From NCBI GenBank assembly GCA_020634315.1, contig JACKBV010000030.1, forward strand, positions 1-51,132: 51,132 nt of DNA. Direction: 5' to 3'. This DNA is from Ardenticatenaceae bacterium (lineage in GTDB: Bacteria > Chloroflexota > Anaerolineae > Promineifilales > Promineifilaceae). Below the pieces are notes generated by a model. That model was not told where the DNA came from. It did not search any database and saw only the letters and a program-made list of their open reading frames with translations. Of the stretch, positions 21,884-29,905 are shown piece after piece; the stretch's first letter is position 1; each line of letters opens with the position of its first letter. A program made the position numbers and the translations under genes.

Positions 21884-23608
21884 TTACTCTTCAGGTGCAT
21901 TCAGGAAACCGCCCCACAAAGCGGAGAAGTAGGTGAAAGCGCCTGTGTTGCCAATGTGCAGCGGGTGCGACGCATCCCATTGCAGACCCCACGAAACGAC
22001 GACATCGTTCGCATCCAGTTTTGAGCCATCATGGAAGGTGACGCCCTCACGCAGATGGCAAGTCCAGACGGTTAGATCTTCGTTGGGATCGCAAGAGGTT
22101 GCCAGGGCAGGCTGAACGGCCGTTCCGCCAATCTCGTAAGACAACAAAGCTTCCGTCACCTGCTCACATGCACGCAGCGATTCGCCATCCGTCTCATCAC
22201 TGCAATAGAGGCTGATCGGCTCCGCATTCTGCATCCAGACAAAGGTATCCTTGCCAGGATTCATCACGGCGAAGTATTCATTCCCCAAGGGGCTGGCATG
22301 TCCGCCTTCAACAGCTGCGGCATAAGCAACACCAGAACCACCATGCGCCACTGGGATCATCGGCACATGTTGTTTAATGGCATTGTTCGCTTCTTCGTAG
22401 AACGGCATACGTGCTTCGTCGCTTGCCAGGGCAGCGCCTTGCGTCAGAGCAGCCGTAATATCATCAAACTTGTCGCCAAACTGCTTGGAAGCACCGGCAC
22501 CAAAATGGTAATCCAGGAAGTTGGTCATGTCCGGATAGTCCGCGCCCCAACCCAACAGGTGCAAACCGGGCAGGTCGCCAGAATCAGATGCATCCAGAAA
22601 AGCGCCAGATTCCATGACAACGATTTCGGCGTCAATGTTCAAGTTTTCTTTCAACTGTGCCTGAATATCCTGGGCGACAACACCCGGTTCTGGCAAGTAG
22701 CTGCGCACCACATCACGGTAAGCAATTTCTGTGCTAAAACCATCCGGGAAACCGGCTTCGGCCAACAACGCACGTGCTGCTTCCGGATCGAATTCATACC
22801 AGCTATCGCCAACGCAAGCATTGGGGATAGAGCAAGGAGTAAAGTGTGACGCTACTTCAGACCCGGCCGGGTAGAAGTTGTCCACGATACGCTGCCGGTC
22901 AATACCCATAGCAATCGCCTGGCGTACTTTCTCATCGGTGAATGGTTCGTAGGTATTGTTCATAGCCACATAGAAAATATTCAACGCCGGCCGGTTGATT
23001 AAAGCCAGTGAGCTATCAGCTTCAATGGTTGCAAAATCATCCGGAGCGGGGTTGTCGATACCATCAACGGTACCAGCTTGCAGTTCCAACAAACGCGCGG
23101 CGGCTTCCGAATTCCAACGGAAAACGAGCGTCTCAGTCTTGGCTGCATCACCCCAATAACCGTCATAACGCTTAAAGACAACTTCCTCGCCTCTGGCCCA
23201 ATTTTCCACCATATAGGGGCCGGTGCCGATTGGTTTTTCCAGCAGATCGCCAGTGCCACCCGTTGCTTCTAAATATTCGCTGGGTTGAATGGCAAACGCC
23301 GTGAAAGCAGCCTTGGACGGGAAGGCAGGGTCTGGCGCACACATTGTGAACTGAACGGTTAGCTCGTCAAGGGCGGCGATTTCCTTGATCAACCCACCAT
23401 AGTCACAATTTTCAGCAGCCATCACCATTGGCTCAAAAGCCATCTCTTCTTCCATCGGCTCTTCTTCCATTGGTTCTTCGGCAACCGGTTCTTCGGCCAC
23501 GGGTTCCTCGGCAACAGGCTCTGCGGTCGTGTTATTACCGCCACCTGTGCCACAGGCCACCAGGCCCATCAACAAGAGCATTACGATAAACAAATACCAC
23601 TTCTTCAT
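21884..23608 (-). CDS. ABC transporter substrate-binding lipoprotein, family 5, apparently circularly permuted
   Basis: A 574-residue lipoprotein. The lipobox is LVAC19. A Glu/Pro/Val linker (about 30-58, repeated EPVAEE/EPMEEE) follows. Residues about 67-450 resemble the middle and C-terminal parts of a family-5 peptide/nickel binding protein (ALDELTVQFTM, PIGTGPYMVENWARGEEVVFKRYDGYWG, DEKVRQAIAMGIDRQRIV). Residues about 450-574 resemble what is normally the mature N-terminus (NAEPISLYCSDETDG, VQPALATS, HLREGVTFHDGSKLDANDVVVSW). The order is therefore rotated. The reading frame is continuous, so no frameshift explains it. GAGGAG precedes ATG 23608. It probably captures peptides or related solutes for the adjacent permeases. 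Confidence 0.92.
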   Translation of the reverse strand: MKKWYLFIVMLLLMGLVACGTGGGNNTTAEPVAEEPVAEEPVAEEPMEEEPMEEEMAFEPMVMAAENCDYGGLIKEIAALDELTVQFTMCAPDPAFPSKAAFTAFAIQPSEYLEATGGTGDLLEKPIGTGPYMVENWARGEEVVFKRYDGYWGDAAKTETLVFRWNSEAAARLLELQAGTVDGIDNPAPDDFATIEADSSLALINRPALNIFYVAMNNTYEPFTDEKVRQAIAMGIDRQRIVDNFYPAGSEVASHFTPCSIPNACVGDSWYEFDPEAARALLAEAGFPDGFSTEIAYRDVVRSYLPEPGVVAQDIQAQLKENLNIDAEIVVMESGAFLDASDSGDLPGLHLLGWGADYPDMTNFLDYHFGAGASKQFGDKFDDITAALTQGAALASDEARMPFYEEANNAIKQHVPMIPVAHGGSGVAYAAAVEGGHASPLGNEYFAVMNPGKDTFVWMQNAEPISLYCSDETDGESLRACEQVTEALLSYEIGGTAVQPALATSCDPNEDLTVWTCHLREGVTFHDGSKLDANDVVVSWGLQWDASHPLHIGNTGAFTYFSALWGGFLNAPEE

Positions 23609-23695
23609 GTTTTCTTCTCCTCGTTTTTTGAAGAATAATGATATGTTGGCTGAAATGTTAGCTTTAATGGGTTACGTGAGATTCTTCTATGTTAA

Positions 23696-23734
23696 CATGT
23701 TGCTAACAACATGACAAAAAACAACGTTGTTTTT
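23696..23734. promoter_or_regulatory. Two palindromes in the divergent ABC/polX intergenic region
   Basis: CATGTTG (23696-23702) and CAACATG (23707-23713) form a 7-bp dyad with a 4-base loop. Directly beside it, 23717-23734 is a perfect 18-bp palindrome centred on CAACGTTG with A/T flanks. They sit about 90-125 bases upstream of the binding-protein gene. They may be operators for a repressor of the transporter operon; no promoter hexamers were clearly assigned here. Confidence 0.5.
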
Positions 23735-23826
23735 GTGGCAAATTAGTGACAGCCTGGTGAAGCTCGTAAGATTTATACATTTCTGAGCCTTTGGCATGCG
23801 CCTTTCATCGTTTCGGAACAGTCAGG

Positions 23827-23832
23827 TATAAT
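23827..23832 (+). promoter_or_regulatory. -10 hexamer TATAAT directly before polX
   Basis: TATAAT ends 7 bases before the ATG at 23840. The -35 at 17 bp is weak (TTCATC, 23804-23809). No Shine-Dalgarno fits, so a leaderless transcript is likely. Confidence 0.55.
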
Positions 23833-23839
23833 CGTGGCT

Positions 23840-25594
23840 ATGATGAATAATCGAGAGATCGCTGACTTGTTTGAAAGAGTGTCGCAGATGTTGTCCATTC
23901 GTGGCGATGTTGTCCATCGCGTATTGGCTTATCAAAAGGCAGCGGAAGCTATTCGTGATTTGGGGCGAGATGTCAACCAAGTCTATGCGGAAGGTGGACT
24001 GACTGAGATTCCAGGAATTGGCAAAACCTTGGCGGATAAGATCGAGGAGATGCTGACGACGGGCAAACTGGAATTTTATGAACGTCTGTCGCAAGAGATT
24101 CCGCCAACGCTGGTTGATTTGCTGCGTGTCGAGGGACTTGGCCCCAAGCGTGTGAAGCAAGTTTATGAGACGTTGGGGGTGACGACGCTGGATGAATTAA
24201 CGGCCGTTGCCCAGGCCGGTAAACTCAAAGATTTGCCACGCATGGGAGCCAAAAGCGAACAACGCTTGCTCGCGGCCATCGCGGCGCTTGCCAAACATGG
24301 CGACGACCGCACACCCATTGGCGAGGCATGGCCTGTGGCACAGGCTATTTTGGCGGAATTGCAAACATTACCCGGCGTCACGAAAACGGCCGTTGCCGGG
24401 TCATTGCGGCGTATGCGCGAAACCATCGGCGACATTGACCTGCTCGTCGCCGCCGATGACGCCGAACCCATCATGGAACATTTCTGCACCATGCCCCAAG
24501 TCGAGCGCATTAGCGGGCGTGGCCCCACCAAATCCAGCGTCATCCTTCTCAATGGCATGCAAGTTGACCTGCGCGTACTCCCTGCTGCGCGTTGGGGAAC
24601 CCTTCTCTCCTATTTCACTGGCAGCAAAAACCATAACGTCCGGCTGCGCGAACTGGCGCTAAAACAAGGACTCAGCCTCAACGAACACGCATTTACACCG
24701 GTCAATGGCGAAGGCGAAATCCTTTGTGACACAGAAGAAGCAATCTACGCCCAATTAGGATTACCCTATATCGCACCAACACTGCGCGAAGATCGCGGCG
24801 AAATCGAAGCAGCCCTTGCAGGCAAACTCCCGCAAATCATCCAACAAGCTGCCATCATCAGCGATTTACACATGCACACAACCTGGTCTGACGGCAAAAT
24901 GACCATCCTGGAAATGGCCCGCGCCGCACAAGCCAGCGGACTGCAACACATTGCCATCACAGACCATTCCGTCAGCCTGGGAATTGCCAATGGCCTGTCG
25001 ATAGAACGCTTGTGGCAGCAAGCCGAAGAAATTCAAGCGGCGAACGCCGAACTTGGCCCAGATTTCCGCATTTTGCACGGCACGGAAATGGAAATTAAGG
25101 CAGATGGCACATTAGACTACCCTGACGACGTGTTAGCACAGCTCGATTTTGTCATCGCCAGTCTGCACACCAGCCTCAGCCAGCCACAAGAACAGGTCAC
25201 AGATCGGCTGCTAAATGCCATTTGGAACCCGCATGTCGACATGATCGCCCACCCCACAGGGCGGCTGCTGCCAGATCGGGCTGGCGCCAATCTAGACATG
25301 GACATGGTTTTGGAATCGGCCGCAGCAACGGGCACGATTTTGGAGATCAACGCCAATCCACACCGGCTTGATCTGCGTGACAGCCATGTACGTCGCGCCG
25401 TTGACCTGGGGATCAAACTGGCAATCAACACCGATGCGCACCACATCGCCCATTTTGAGCTGCGCCATTATGGGGTGGCAACGGCACAACGCGGCTGGGC
25501 CACGGCCGAATCCATTATCAACACCTGGCCTCTTGACAAATTACTCGCCTACCTGCGTCGTAACAACCAGGGCAAAGAGATGGCTGCTTCATGA
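23840..25594 (+). CDS. polX: DNA polymerase/3'-5' exonuclease PolX
   Basis: A 584-residue PolX with an N-terminal helix-hairpin-helix part (LTEIPGIGKTLADKIEEML, VEGLGPKRVKQVYETLG). A family-X nucleotidyltransferase core follows (GSLRRMRETIGDIDLLVA with the two metal Asp, and QVDLRVLPAARWGTLLSYFTGSK). The C-terminal PHP exonuclease (about 340-584) has DLHMHTTWSDG, ITDHS, GTEMEI and NTDAHH metal ligands. The role is base-excision gap filling and repair. The start could be ATG 23840 or 23843, or GTG 23834; TATAAT 7 bases before 23840 favours a leaderless start there. It overlaps the next gene by 4 bases (ATGA). Confidence 0.95.
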   Translation: MMNNREIADLFERVSQMLSIRGDVVHRVLAYQKAAEAIRDLGRDVNQVYAEGGLTEIPGIGKTLADKIEEMLTTGKLEFYERLSQEIPPTLVDLLRVEGLGPKRVKQVYETLGVTTLDELTAVAQAGKLKDLPRMGAKSEQRLLAAIAALAKHGDDRTPIGEAWPVAQAILAELQTLPGVTKTAVAGSLRRMRETIGDIDLLVAADDAEPIMEHFCTMPQVERISGRGPTKSSVILLNGMQVDLRVLPAARWGTLLSYFTGSKNHNVRLRELALKQGLSLNEHAFTPVNGEGEILCDTEEAIYAQLGLPYIAPTLREDRGEIEAALAGKLPQIIQQAAIISDLHMHTTWSDGKMTILEMARAAQASGLQHIAITDHSVSLGIANGLSIERLWQQAEEIQAANAELGPDFRILHGTEMEIKADGTLDYPDDVLAQLDFVIASLHTSLSQPQEQVTDRLLNAIWNPHVDMIAHPTGRLLPDRAGANLDMDMVLESAAATGTILEINANPHRLDLRDSHVRRAVDLGIKLAINTDAHHIAHFELRHYGVATAQRGWATAESIINTWPLDKLLAYLRRNNQGKEMAAS

Positions 25595-26838
25595 GTAAAA
25601 GCATTTCCTTCCTCCTCCAAAACACCTTCAACAACCGCCTGGATGAAGCAACGCTCAACAGCGTGCGTGCGGTTGCCGAAGAACACACATATCCGGCAGA
25701 CGCCATTTTATGCCACCAGGGGGAACGCGGGCACACATTTTATGTGATTGTCGATGGAAGGGTAGCGGCCATTCAAACATTGGAAAATGGCGAAGAGCGC
25801 TTGTTGGGCGTTTTGAAAGCAGGCGACTACTTTGGCGAAATGGGTCTCATTGATGACACACCGCGCATGGCGACATGCCTCACACTTGATGAGACAACCG
25901 TCTTCGAGATTACAGAAGAGGTGTTCGACCAACTCGTCGAAGAAAACCCGGCCGTTGCTCATGGCATCACCCGGCAAATTGTGAAACACGCACGCACGCT
26001 AGATCGCCTCTCCATTGCTGAGCTACAGCAAAAAAATGAGGCGCTGCAAAAAGCGTATGCTGATTTGCAGGCCGCGCAGGCCAAATTGGTAGAAAAAGAA
26101 CGGCTGGAACATGAATTAGAGCTGGCAGCCGATGTGCAACGCAATCTGCTGCCCGGCGATTTGCCGCAATTCCCCAATTATCGCTTTGCCGCTTACCTGC
26201 ATCCAGCACGCCAGGTGGGTGGCGACTTTTATGATGTGGTGGAGCTGGATGATGAACATGTGGCGCTGCTGATTGCCGATGTGGCCGATAAAGGATTTCA
26301 CGCGGCGCTGTTCATGGCGGTTACGCGCACATTGTTCTTGCAAGAGGGGAAACATTCGTTATCTCCAGCACGGGTGGCGCAAGCGGTGCATCAGGGGATG
26401 CTCGATGTGGCACGCACGGATGATTCTTTTGTAACGGCGTTTTATGGGGTGCTGCACCGTCCCAGTGGGGTTTTACGATATGTGCGTGCGGGTCAGGAAC
26501 GGCCGTTGCTCATTCGCCCCCAGCAATCCATCACCCCCCTTTCCGGCAAAGGGCGCTTCTTGGGAATGATGTCTGACCTGTCATTGGAAGAATACACCGT
26601 CCAATTGCAGCCAGGGGATCGCCTCGTCTTGTTTAGTGACGGCGTTCCCGATGCCATTAATGCTGCCGGTGAACATTACAGTGGAGAGCGCTTGCAAGCA
26701 TTCCTTAAACAGCATGAACAAGATGACGCCGCCAGCCTCGTGCTGAATATTCTTAACAATGTCACACAGTGGAGCGGCCAAACGCCCGCTTTTGATGATT
26801 TAACCTTGCTTGTCATGGAGGTTGTAGAAAGAAAGTAA
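25591..26838 (+). CDS. Cyclic-nucleotide-binding domain plus PP2C/SpoIIE phosphatase
   Basis: A 415-residue signalling protein. The cNMP-binding fold covers about residues 10-130 (LKAGDYFGEMGLIDDTPRMATC, the phosphate-binding-cassette region). A coiled coil (about 143-175, ELQQKNEALQKAYADLQAAQ) leads into a PP2C-type serine phosphatase domain with metal-binding acidic residues in VGGDFYDVVEL, LIADVADKG, LFSDGVPDA and PAFDDLTLLV. It likely dephosphorylates an anti-sigma-factor antagonist or similar switch protein in response to a cyclic nucleotide. It begins within the polX stop (ATGA overlap), so the two are cotranslated, although a functional link is not evident. Confidence 0.92.
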   Translation: MSKSISFLLQNTFNNRLDEATLNSVRAVAEEHTYPADAILCHQGERGHTFYVIVDGRVAAIQTLENGEERLLGVLKAGDYFGEMGLIDDTPRMATCLTLDETTVFEITEEVFDQLVEENPAVAHGITRQIVKHARTLDRLSIAELQQKNEALQKAYADLQAAQAKLVEKERLEHELELAADVQRNLLPGDLPQFPNYRFAAYLHPARQVGGDFYDVVELDDEHVALLIADVADKGFHAALFMAVTRTLFLQEGKHSLSPARVAQAVHQGMLDVARTDDSFVTAFYGVLHRPSGVLRYVRAGQERPLLIRPQQSITPLSGKGRFLGMMSDLSLEEYTVQLQPGDRLVLFSDGVPDAINAAGEHYSGERLQAFLKQHEQDDAASLVLNILNNVTQWSGQTPAFDDLTLLVMEVVERK

Positions 26839-26891
26839 TCGGTAACTTATAATCCGACCGCTTGACGATTTGATCAACACACGGAGTTTGT

Positions 26892-27464
26892 ATGGCACGA
26901 TATCAAGTCCCCCCTGACCCACGAGACCCTGAAACCTCACGGAAACGGCCGCGTCGCCAACGACGTGATCAACAAGAGCCAATTCCCTGGTTATGGCTGG
27001 GGTTAGGAGGCATCGTCACAATTATTGCCATTGGTGTCGCAATTTTAATCGCCAATTCGCTGCTCTCACGCCCACAGCTAACGACAACGAATTTGCCTGA
27101 ACCAACGATTATCTTGCTGACGGCCCCACCCAGTCCAACTGTAGTGGCAACACGGCCGTTTCCTACCCCCACCACCATTCCAACCTTCACCCCCGTCCCC
27201 ACACCCGACCTGGCGCAGCCCCCGGATGAGGTCACAATCGGTTACTATGCGCAAGTCGTGGAAACAGGTGGCGTTGGCGTCACCGTGCGTGGCGGACCAA
27301 GCACCAGCAATGTACGCATCACCATTGCCAGCGAAGGCGCAATTGTATTCATCCTCGACGGCCCAATGTCTGGGGATGATCTGCTCTGGTGGCAAATACG
27401 GTTAACCGACGGCACAGAAGGATGGGTTGCCGGTGATTATCTCACGCCGGCAGCCGCTCCCTAA
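26892..27464 (+). CDS. Membrane-anchored SH3-like (SH3b) protein
   Basis: A 190-residue protein. A basic, Pro-rich cytoplasmic head (about 1-33) is followed by one membrane segment (WLWLGLGGIVTIIAIGVAIL) and a Thr/Pro linker (about 68-108, TPTTIPTFTPVPTP). The C-terminal SH3b domain (about 118-186) reads VTVRGGPSTSNVRI, then WWQIRLTDGTEGWVAGDYL. SH3b domains usually bind wall peptides or glycans. CGGAG precedes the ATG. It overlaps nothing and is followed by adenosine deaminase after 28 bases. Confidence 0.85.
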   Translation: MARYQVPPDPRDPETSRKRPRRQRRDQQEPIPWLWLGLGGIVTIIAIGVAILIANSLLSRPQLTTTNLPEPTIILLTAPPSPTVVATRPFPTPTTIPTFTPVPTPDLAQPPDEVTIGYYAQVVETGGVGVTVRGGPSTSNVRITIASEGAIVFILDGPMSGDDLLWWQIRLTDGTEGWVAGDYLTPAAAP

Positions 27465-27492
27465 AAGGCAATACGCAAAACTGGAATACTTC

Positions 27493-28515
27493 ATGAGTCA
27501 AAATACAGCATCCTACATAACACCCAATTTGCCCTTAATTGATCTACACCGCCATTTAGATGGCAATGTACGTCTGGAAACCATTCTAGACCTGGGCATC
27601 CAGCACAACATCGCCCTCCCAGCTTATGATGTAGAAGGGTTACGGCCGTTTGTCCAGGTAGACACCCCCCAACCCGGCATCCTCGCCTTTTTTGAAAAAT
27701 TCGCCTGGCTGCGTGCCGTCATGATTAATTACGAAGCCTGCTATCGCATCGCCTATGAAAACATCGCCGATGCCCACCGCGAAGGCCTCGACTACATCGA
27801 GTTGCGCTTTAGCCCCTGGTTCATGGCCGAAACTTATCGGCTAGACCCGGCCGGGGTTGTTGAGGCAGTTGTTGCCGGTGTCCAGGCTGGCGCACAAACA
27901 TATGGCGTACGCGCCAACCTCATCGGCATCATCAGCCGCACCTATGGCACAGAAATCGGGCAAAAAGAGTTAGACGCTTTACTCACACAGCGCGATCATT
28001 TAGTGGCACTCGATCTGGCAGGGGATGAAGGCAACTACCCGGCCAAATGGTTCACTGCGCATTTTAAGCAAGCACACGACGCAGGATGGCAGGTAACAGT
28101 TCACGCCGGAGAAGCAGGCGGCGCAGCCAGCATTTGGCAAGCCATCCGCGACTTGGGCGCAACGCGCATAGGGCATGGCGTTCGCGCCTTTGATGATCCC
28201 TCCCTCATTGACTATCTACTCGAACACCAAATTGGCGTCGAAGCAAACCTCACCAGCAATGTGCAAACCATGACCGTGCCCGACTATGCCAGCCACCCGC
28301 TAAAAGCCATGCTGGAACAAGGCATCCTGGCAACCATTAACACCGATGACCCCGGCATCAGCGCCATTGACCTCCCCTATGAATATGACTTCGCCGCGCC
28401 GCGTGCCGGACTAACCCCAACCCAAATTGAACAAGCCCAGCGCAATGCACTCACATTAGCATTTCTATCCAGTGACGAAAAACAAGCATTACTGGCACAA
28501 AAAAGCGGCCGCTAG
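27493..28515 (+). CDS. add: Adenosine deaminase
   Basis: A 340-residue member of the adenosine/AMP deaminase family, which hydrolyses adenosine or deoxyadenosine to inosine and ammonia. The zinc and catalytic motifs are LIDLHRHLDGNVR (HxH), VTVHAGEAGG, RIGHGVRA and INTDDPGISA. These motifs are complete and the length is normal. ATG 27493 puts the HxH at residue about 16, the family position; the frame is open upstream into the SH3b gene end. A 6-methyladenine or adenine deaminase activity cannot be excluded. A 10-bp hairpin follows. Confidence 0.92.
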   Translation: MSQNTASYITPNLPLIDLHRHLDGNVRLETILDLGIQHNIALPAYDVEGLRPFVQVDTPQPGILAFFEKFAWLRAVMINYEACYRIAYENIADAHREGLDYIELRFSPWFMAETYRLDPAGVVEAVVAGVQAGAQTYGVRANLIGIISRTYGTEIGQKELDALLTQRDHLVALDLAGDEGNYPAKWFTAHFKQAHDAGWQVTVHAGEAGGAASIWQAIRDLGATRIGHGVRAFDDPSLIDYLLEHQIGVEANLTSNVQTMTVPDYASHPLKAMLEQGILATINTDDPGISAIDLPYEYDFAAPRAGLTPTQIEQAQRNALTLAFLSSDEKQALLAQKSGR

Positions 28516-28531
28516 GGGCGTAAAAACGCAA

Positions 28532-28559
28532 AGAGTCGCAGGTTTTTCTCTGCGACTCT
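28532..28559 (+). terminator. Hairpin downstream of adenosine deaminase
   Basis: AGAGTCGCAG (28532-28541) and CTGCGACTCT (28550-28559) pair perfectly around an 8-base T-rich loop. No T-run follows, so termination may be weak. The flank AACGCAAAGA resembles the sequence near 38466 and could be a dispersed intergenic repeat family. Confidence 0.55.
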
Positions 28560-28600
28560 CTGTGTAACCTCTATAAATCCCTGAATTGGAAGTTCAATAA

Positions 28601-29146
28601 TTACGTTCCATGTTCCTGCTGCCACTGCGGGAAGCGGGCTATCGAATCTTCAATGAATCCCCCCGCAATTTCTTTAATGCGCCAGGTGGTAATGTTATAG
28701 GAAATCTTATTCAGGACTTTTTCCGGGACAACACGCAAAGCAATGGGGGTTGGCAGCTCTGCCTTTAAGTCCAGTTGATATTCAATGCGCGTCTGCTCAC
28801 CTTCATCAAAAAAACGGGAAGCGCTGTAATAATAACCACGAGTTGTAGCCGAGTTAAAGCCTGATTTTGGGGAAATCTGCGGGGCTTGTTCCACAGGTAA
28901 AAAGCGCAGCAGTTGCCCGGTTTCATCAATTTCAGCCTGTACGTCACAAATAATACGAATATGGTAAGCCCCTAACTCGATTGTGTTATAGGCGAGGCGG
29001 TAACTACCATTTGGTCCGGCACTGATAAATTCAATGTGTGACAGCGAACGTACCACACGCTCCATGTCAAGATAATAGGCGTAAGCAATGTCCCTGTTAG
29101 CAGGGAACATGAAGGATAACTTGGTTGTGCCACCTACTTGAATCAT
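28601..29146 (-). CDS. DUF1997-family protein
   Basis: A 181-residue protein matching the DUF1997 pattern known from cyanobacteria and plants: FMFPANRDIAYAYYLDMERVVRSLSHIE at the start, then NTIELGAYHIRIICDVQAEID and RIEYQLDLKAELPTPIALRVVPE. It has a START/SRPBCC-like feel, with beta strands and an aliphatic interior. The function is not known. Its ATG overlaps the stop of the PhaR-phasin gene by 4 bases, so the two are translationally coupled. Confidence 0.78.
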   Translation of the reverse strand: MIQVGGTTKLSFMFPANRDIAYAYYLDMERVVRSLSHIEFISAGPNGSYRLAYNTIELGAYHIRIICDVQAEIDETGQLLRFLPVEQAPQISPKSGFNSATTRGYYYSASRFFDEGEQTRIEYQLDLKAELPTPIALRVVPEKVLNKISYNITTWRIKEIAGGFIEDSIARFPQWQQEHGT

Positions 29147-29712
29147 AAGCTTTCATCTGGTTCATCCACAGGTGCTTGTAATTCTTCCAAAGCGACAGCC
29201 AGATTATCAAGCTGCGTTCCCAATTTTTGTAAATCCTTTTTTGTGGGCACACCGCGCACTTCCAGGTATTTTTCCAGGTCATCTTCGGTAATGACCCGCG
29301 CCAGGAAACGGCCGCTTTCCGAGACCAATTTATCCAACACACGGTGCCCCTCGTCCTCAGCCATCTCCCCATGCTTAATGAGATTTTGGATGCGGCGCTC
29401 AATTTCCTCATCGACCTGGTTGAGCATATCTAACGGTGAAGCCAGCGTCCGGCGCAAGGTTGTGATGGTCTCGCCGCCTGCTTTTACCAATCCTGTCAAA
29501 ACAGACCGGGGCAAAAAACCACTATTTTTCTTTTCCTGCTCAAAGATAATCTGCGTCAAGGTTAACGCCGTTAAATCCTCACCGGTTGTATGATCGAGAA
29601 CCTGTACCTCTTGACCTTCGCGGATAAGATCAGAGATGCCATCCAACGTGATATACCGTTTTACAGACGTATCATACAGTTTCCGGTTAGGGTAACGCTT
29701 AATGACAATCAT
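29143..29712 (-). CDS. PHA synthesis regulator-type DNA-binding domain fused to phasin-like helix
   Basis: A 189-residue protein. Residues 1-60 are the PhaR-type N-terminal DNA-binding domain (MIVIKRYPNRKLYDTSVKRY, then DGISDLIREGQEVQVLDHTT). Residues about 85-189 are a long helical segment whose end (VRGVPTKKDLQKLGTQLDNL) matches the phasin encoded at 33606 (NVPTKADIDALSRKITTL). This looks like a regulator that could itself bind granules or partner phasins. I chose ATG 29712 because AGGAG stands 7 bases before it; the frame continues 10 codons upstream. No PHA synthase is present in the window. Confidence 0.82.
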   Translation of the reverse strand: MIVIKRYPNRKLYDTSVKRYITLDGISDLIREGQEVQVLDHTTGEDLTALTLTQIIFEQEKKNSGFLPRSVLTGLVKAGGETITTLRRTLASPLDMLNQVDEEIERRIQNLIKHGEMAEDEGHRVLDKLVSESGRFLARVITEDDLEKYLEVRGVPTKKDLQKLGTQLDNLAVALEELQAPVDEPDESL

Positions 29713-29823
29713 GGGTATGCTCCTATGGGGCGGTTGCTGCAATTTTCGTATTGGGGAACATTATATAACGAAATCAGGATAAGTCGCCAACAGCCAGAGA
29801 AAACCACCCGCATGGCCCAGGCA

Positions 29824-29873
29824 ATAGCGGGTCATCTTGCGTCGCTAAAAACTTGCGCAAGATGACCCGCTAT
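29824..29873. repeat. Long perfect hairpin (18-bp arms)
   Basis: Arms 29824-29841 and 29856-29873 are perfect complements (core GCGGGTCATCTTGCG) with a 14-base loop. No T-run follows on either strand, so it is not a typical terminator, although it does sit just past the kelch gene. It may be a palindromic REP-like element or an mRNA 3'-end protector. Confidence 0.6.
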
Positions 29874-29905
29874 CTCTCCTAAAACCAGATGAATATGTGT
29901 GCGTT

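Noticed and set aside
21884..23608. Frameshifted or fused pair of binding-protein fragments
   Set aside because: One frame is open for 574 residues with a normal lipoprotein signal and no internal signal peptide or second start, so circular permutation is the simpler reading.
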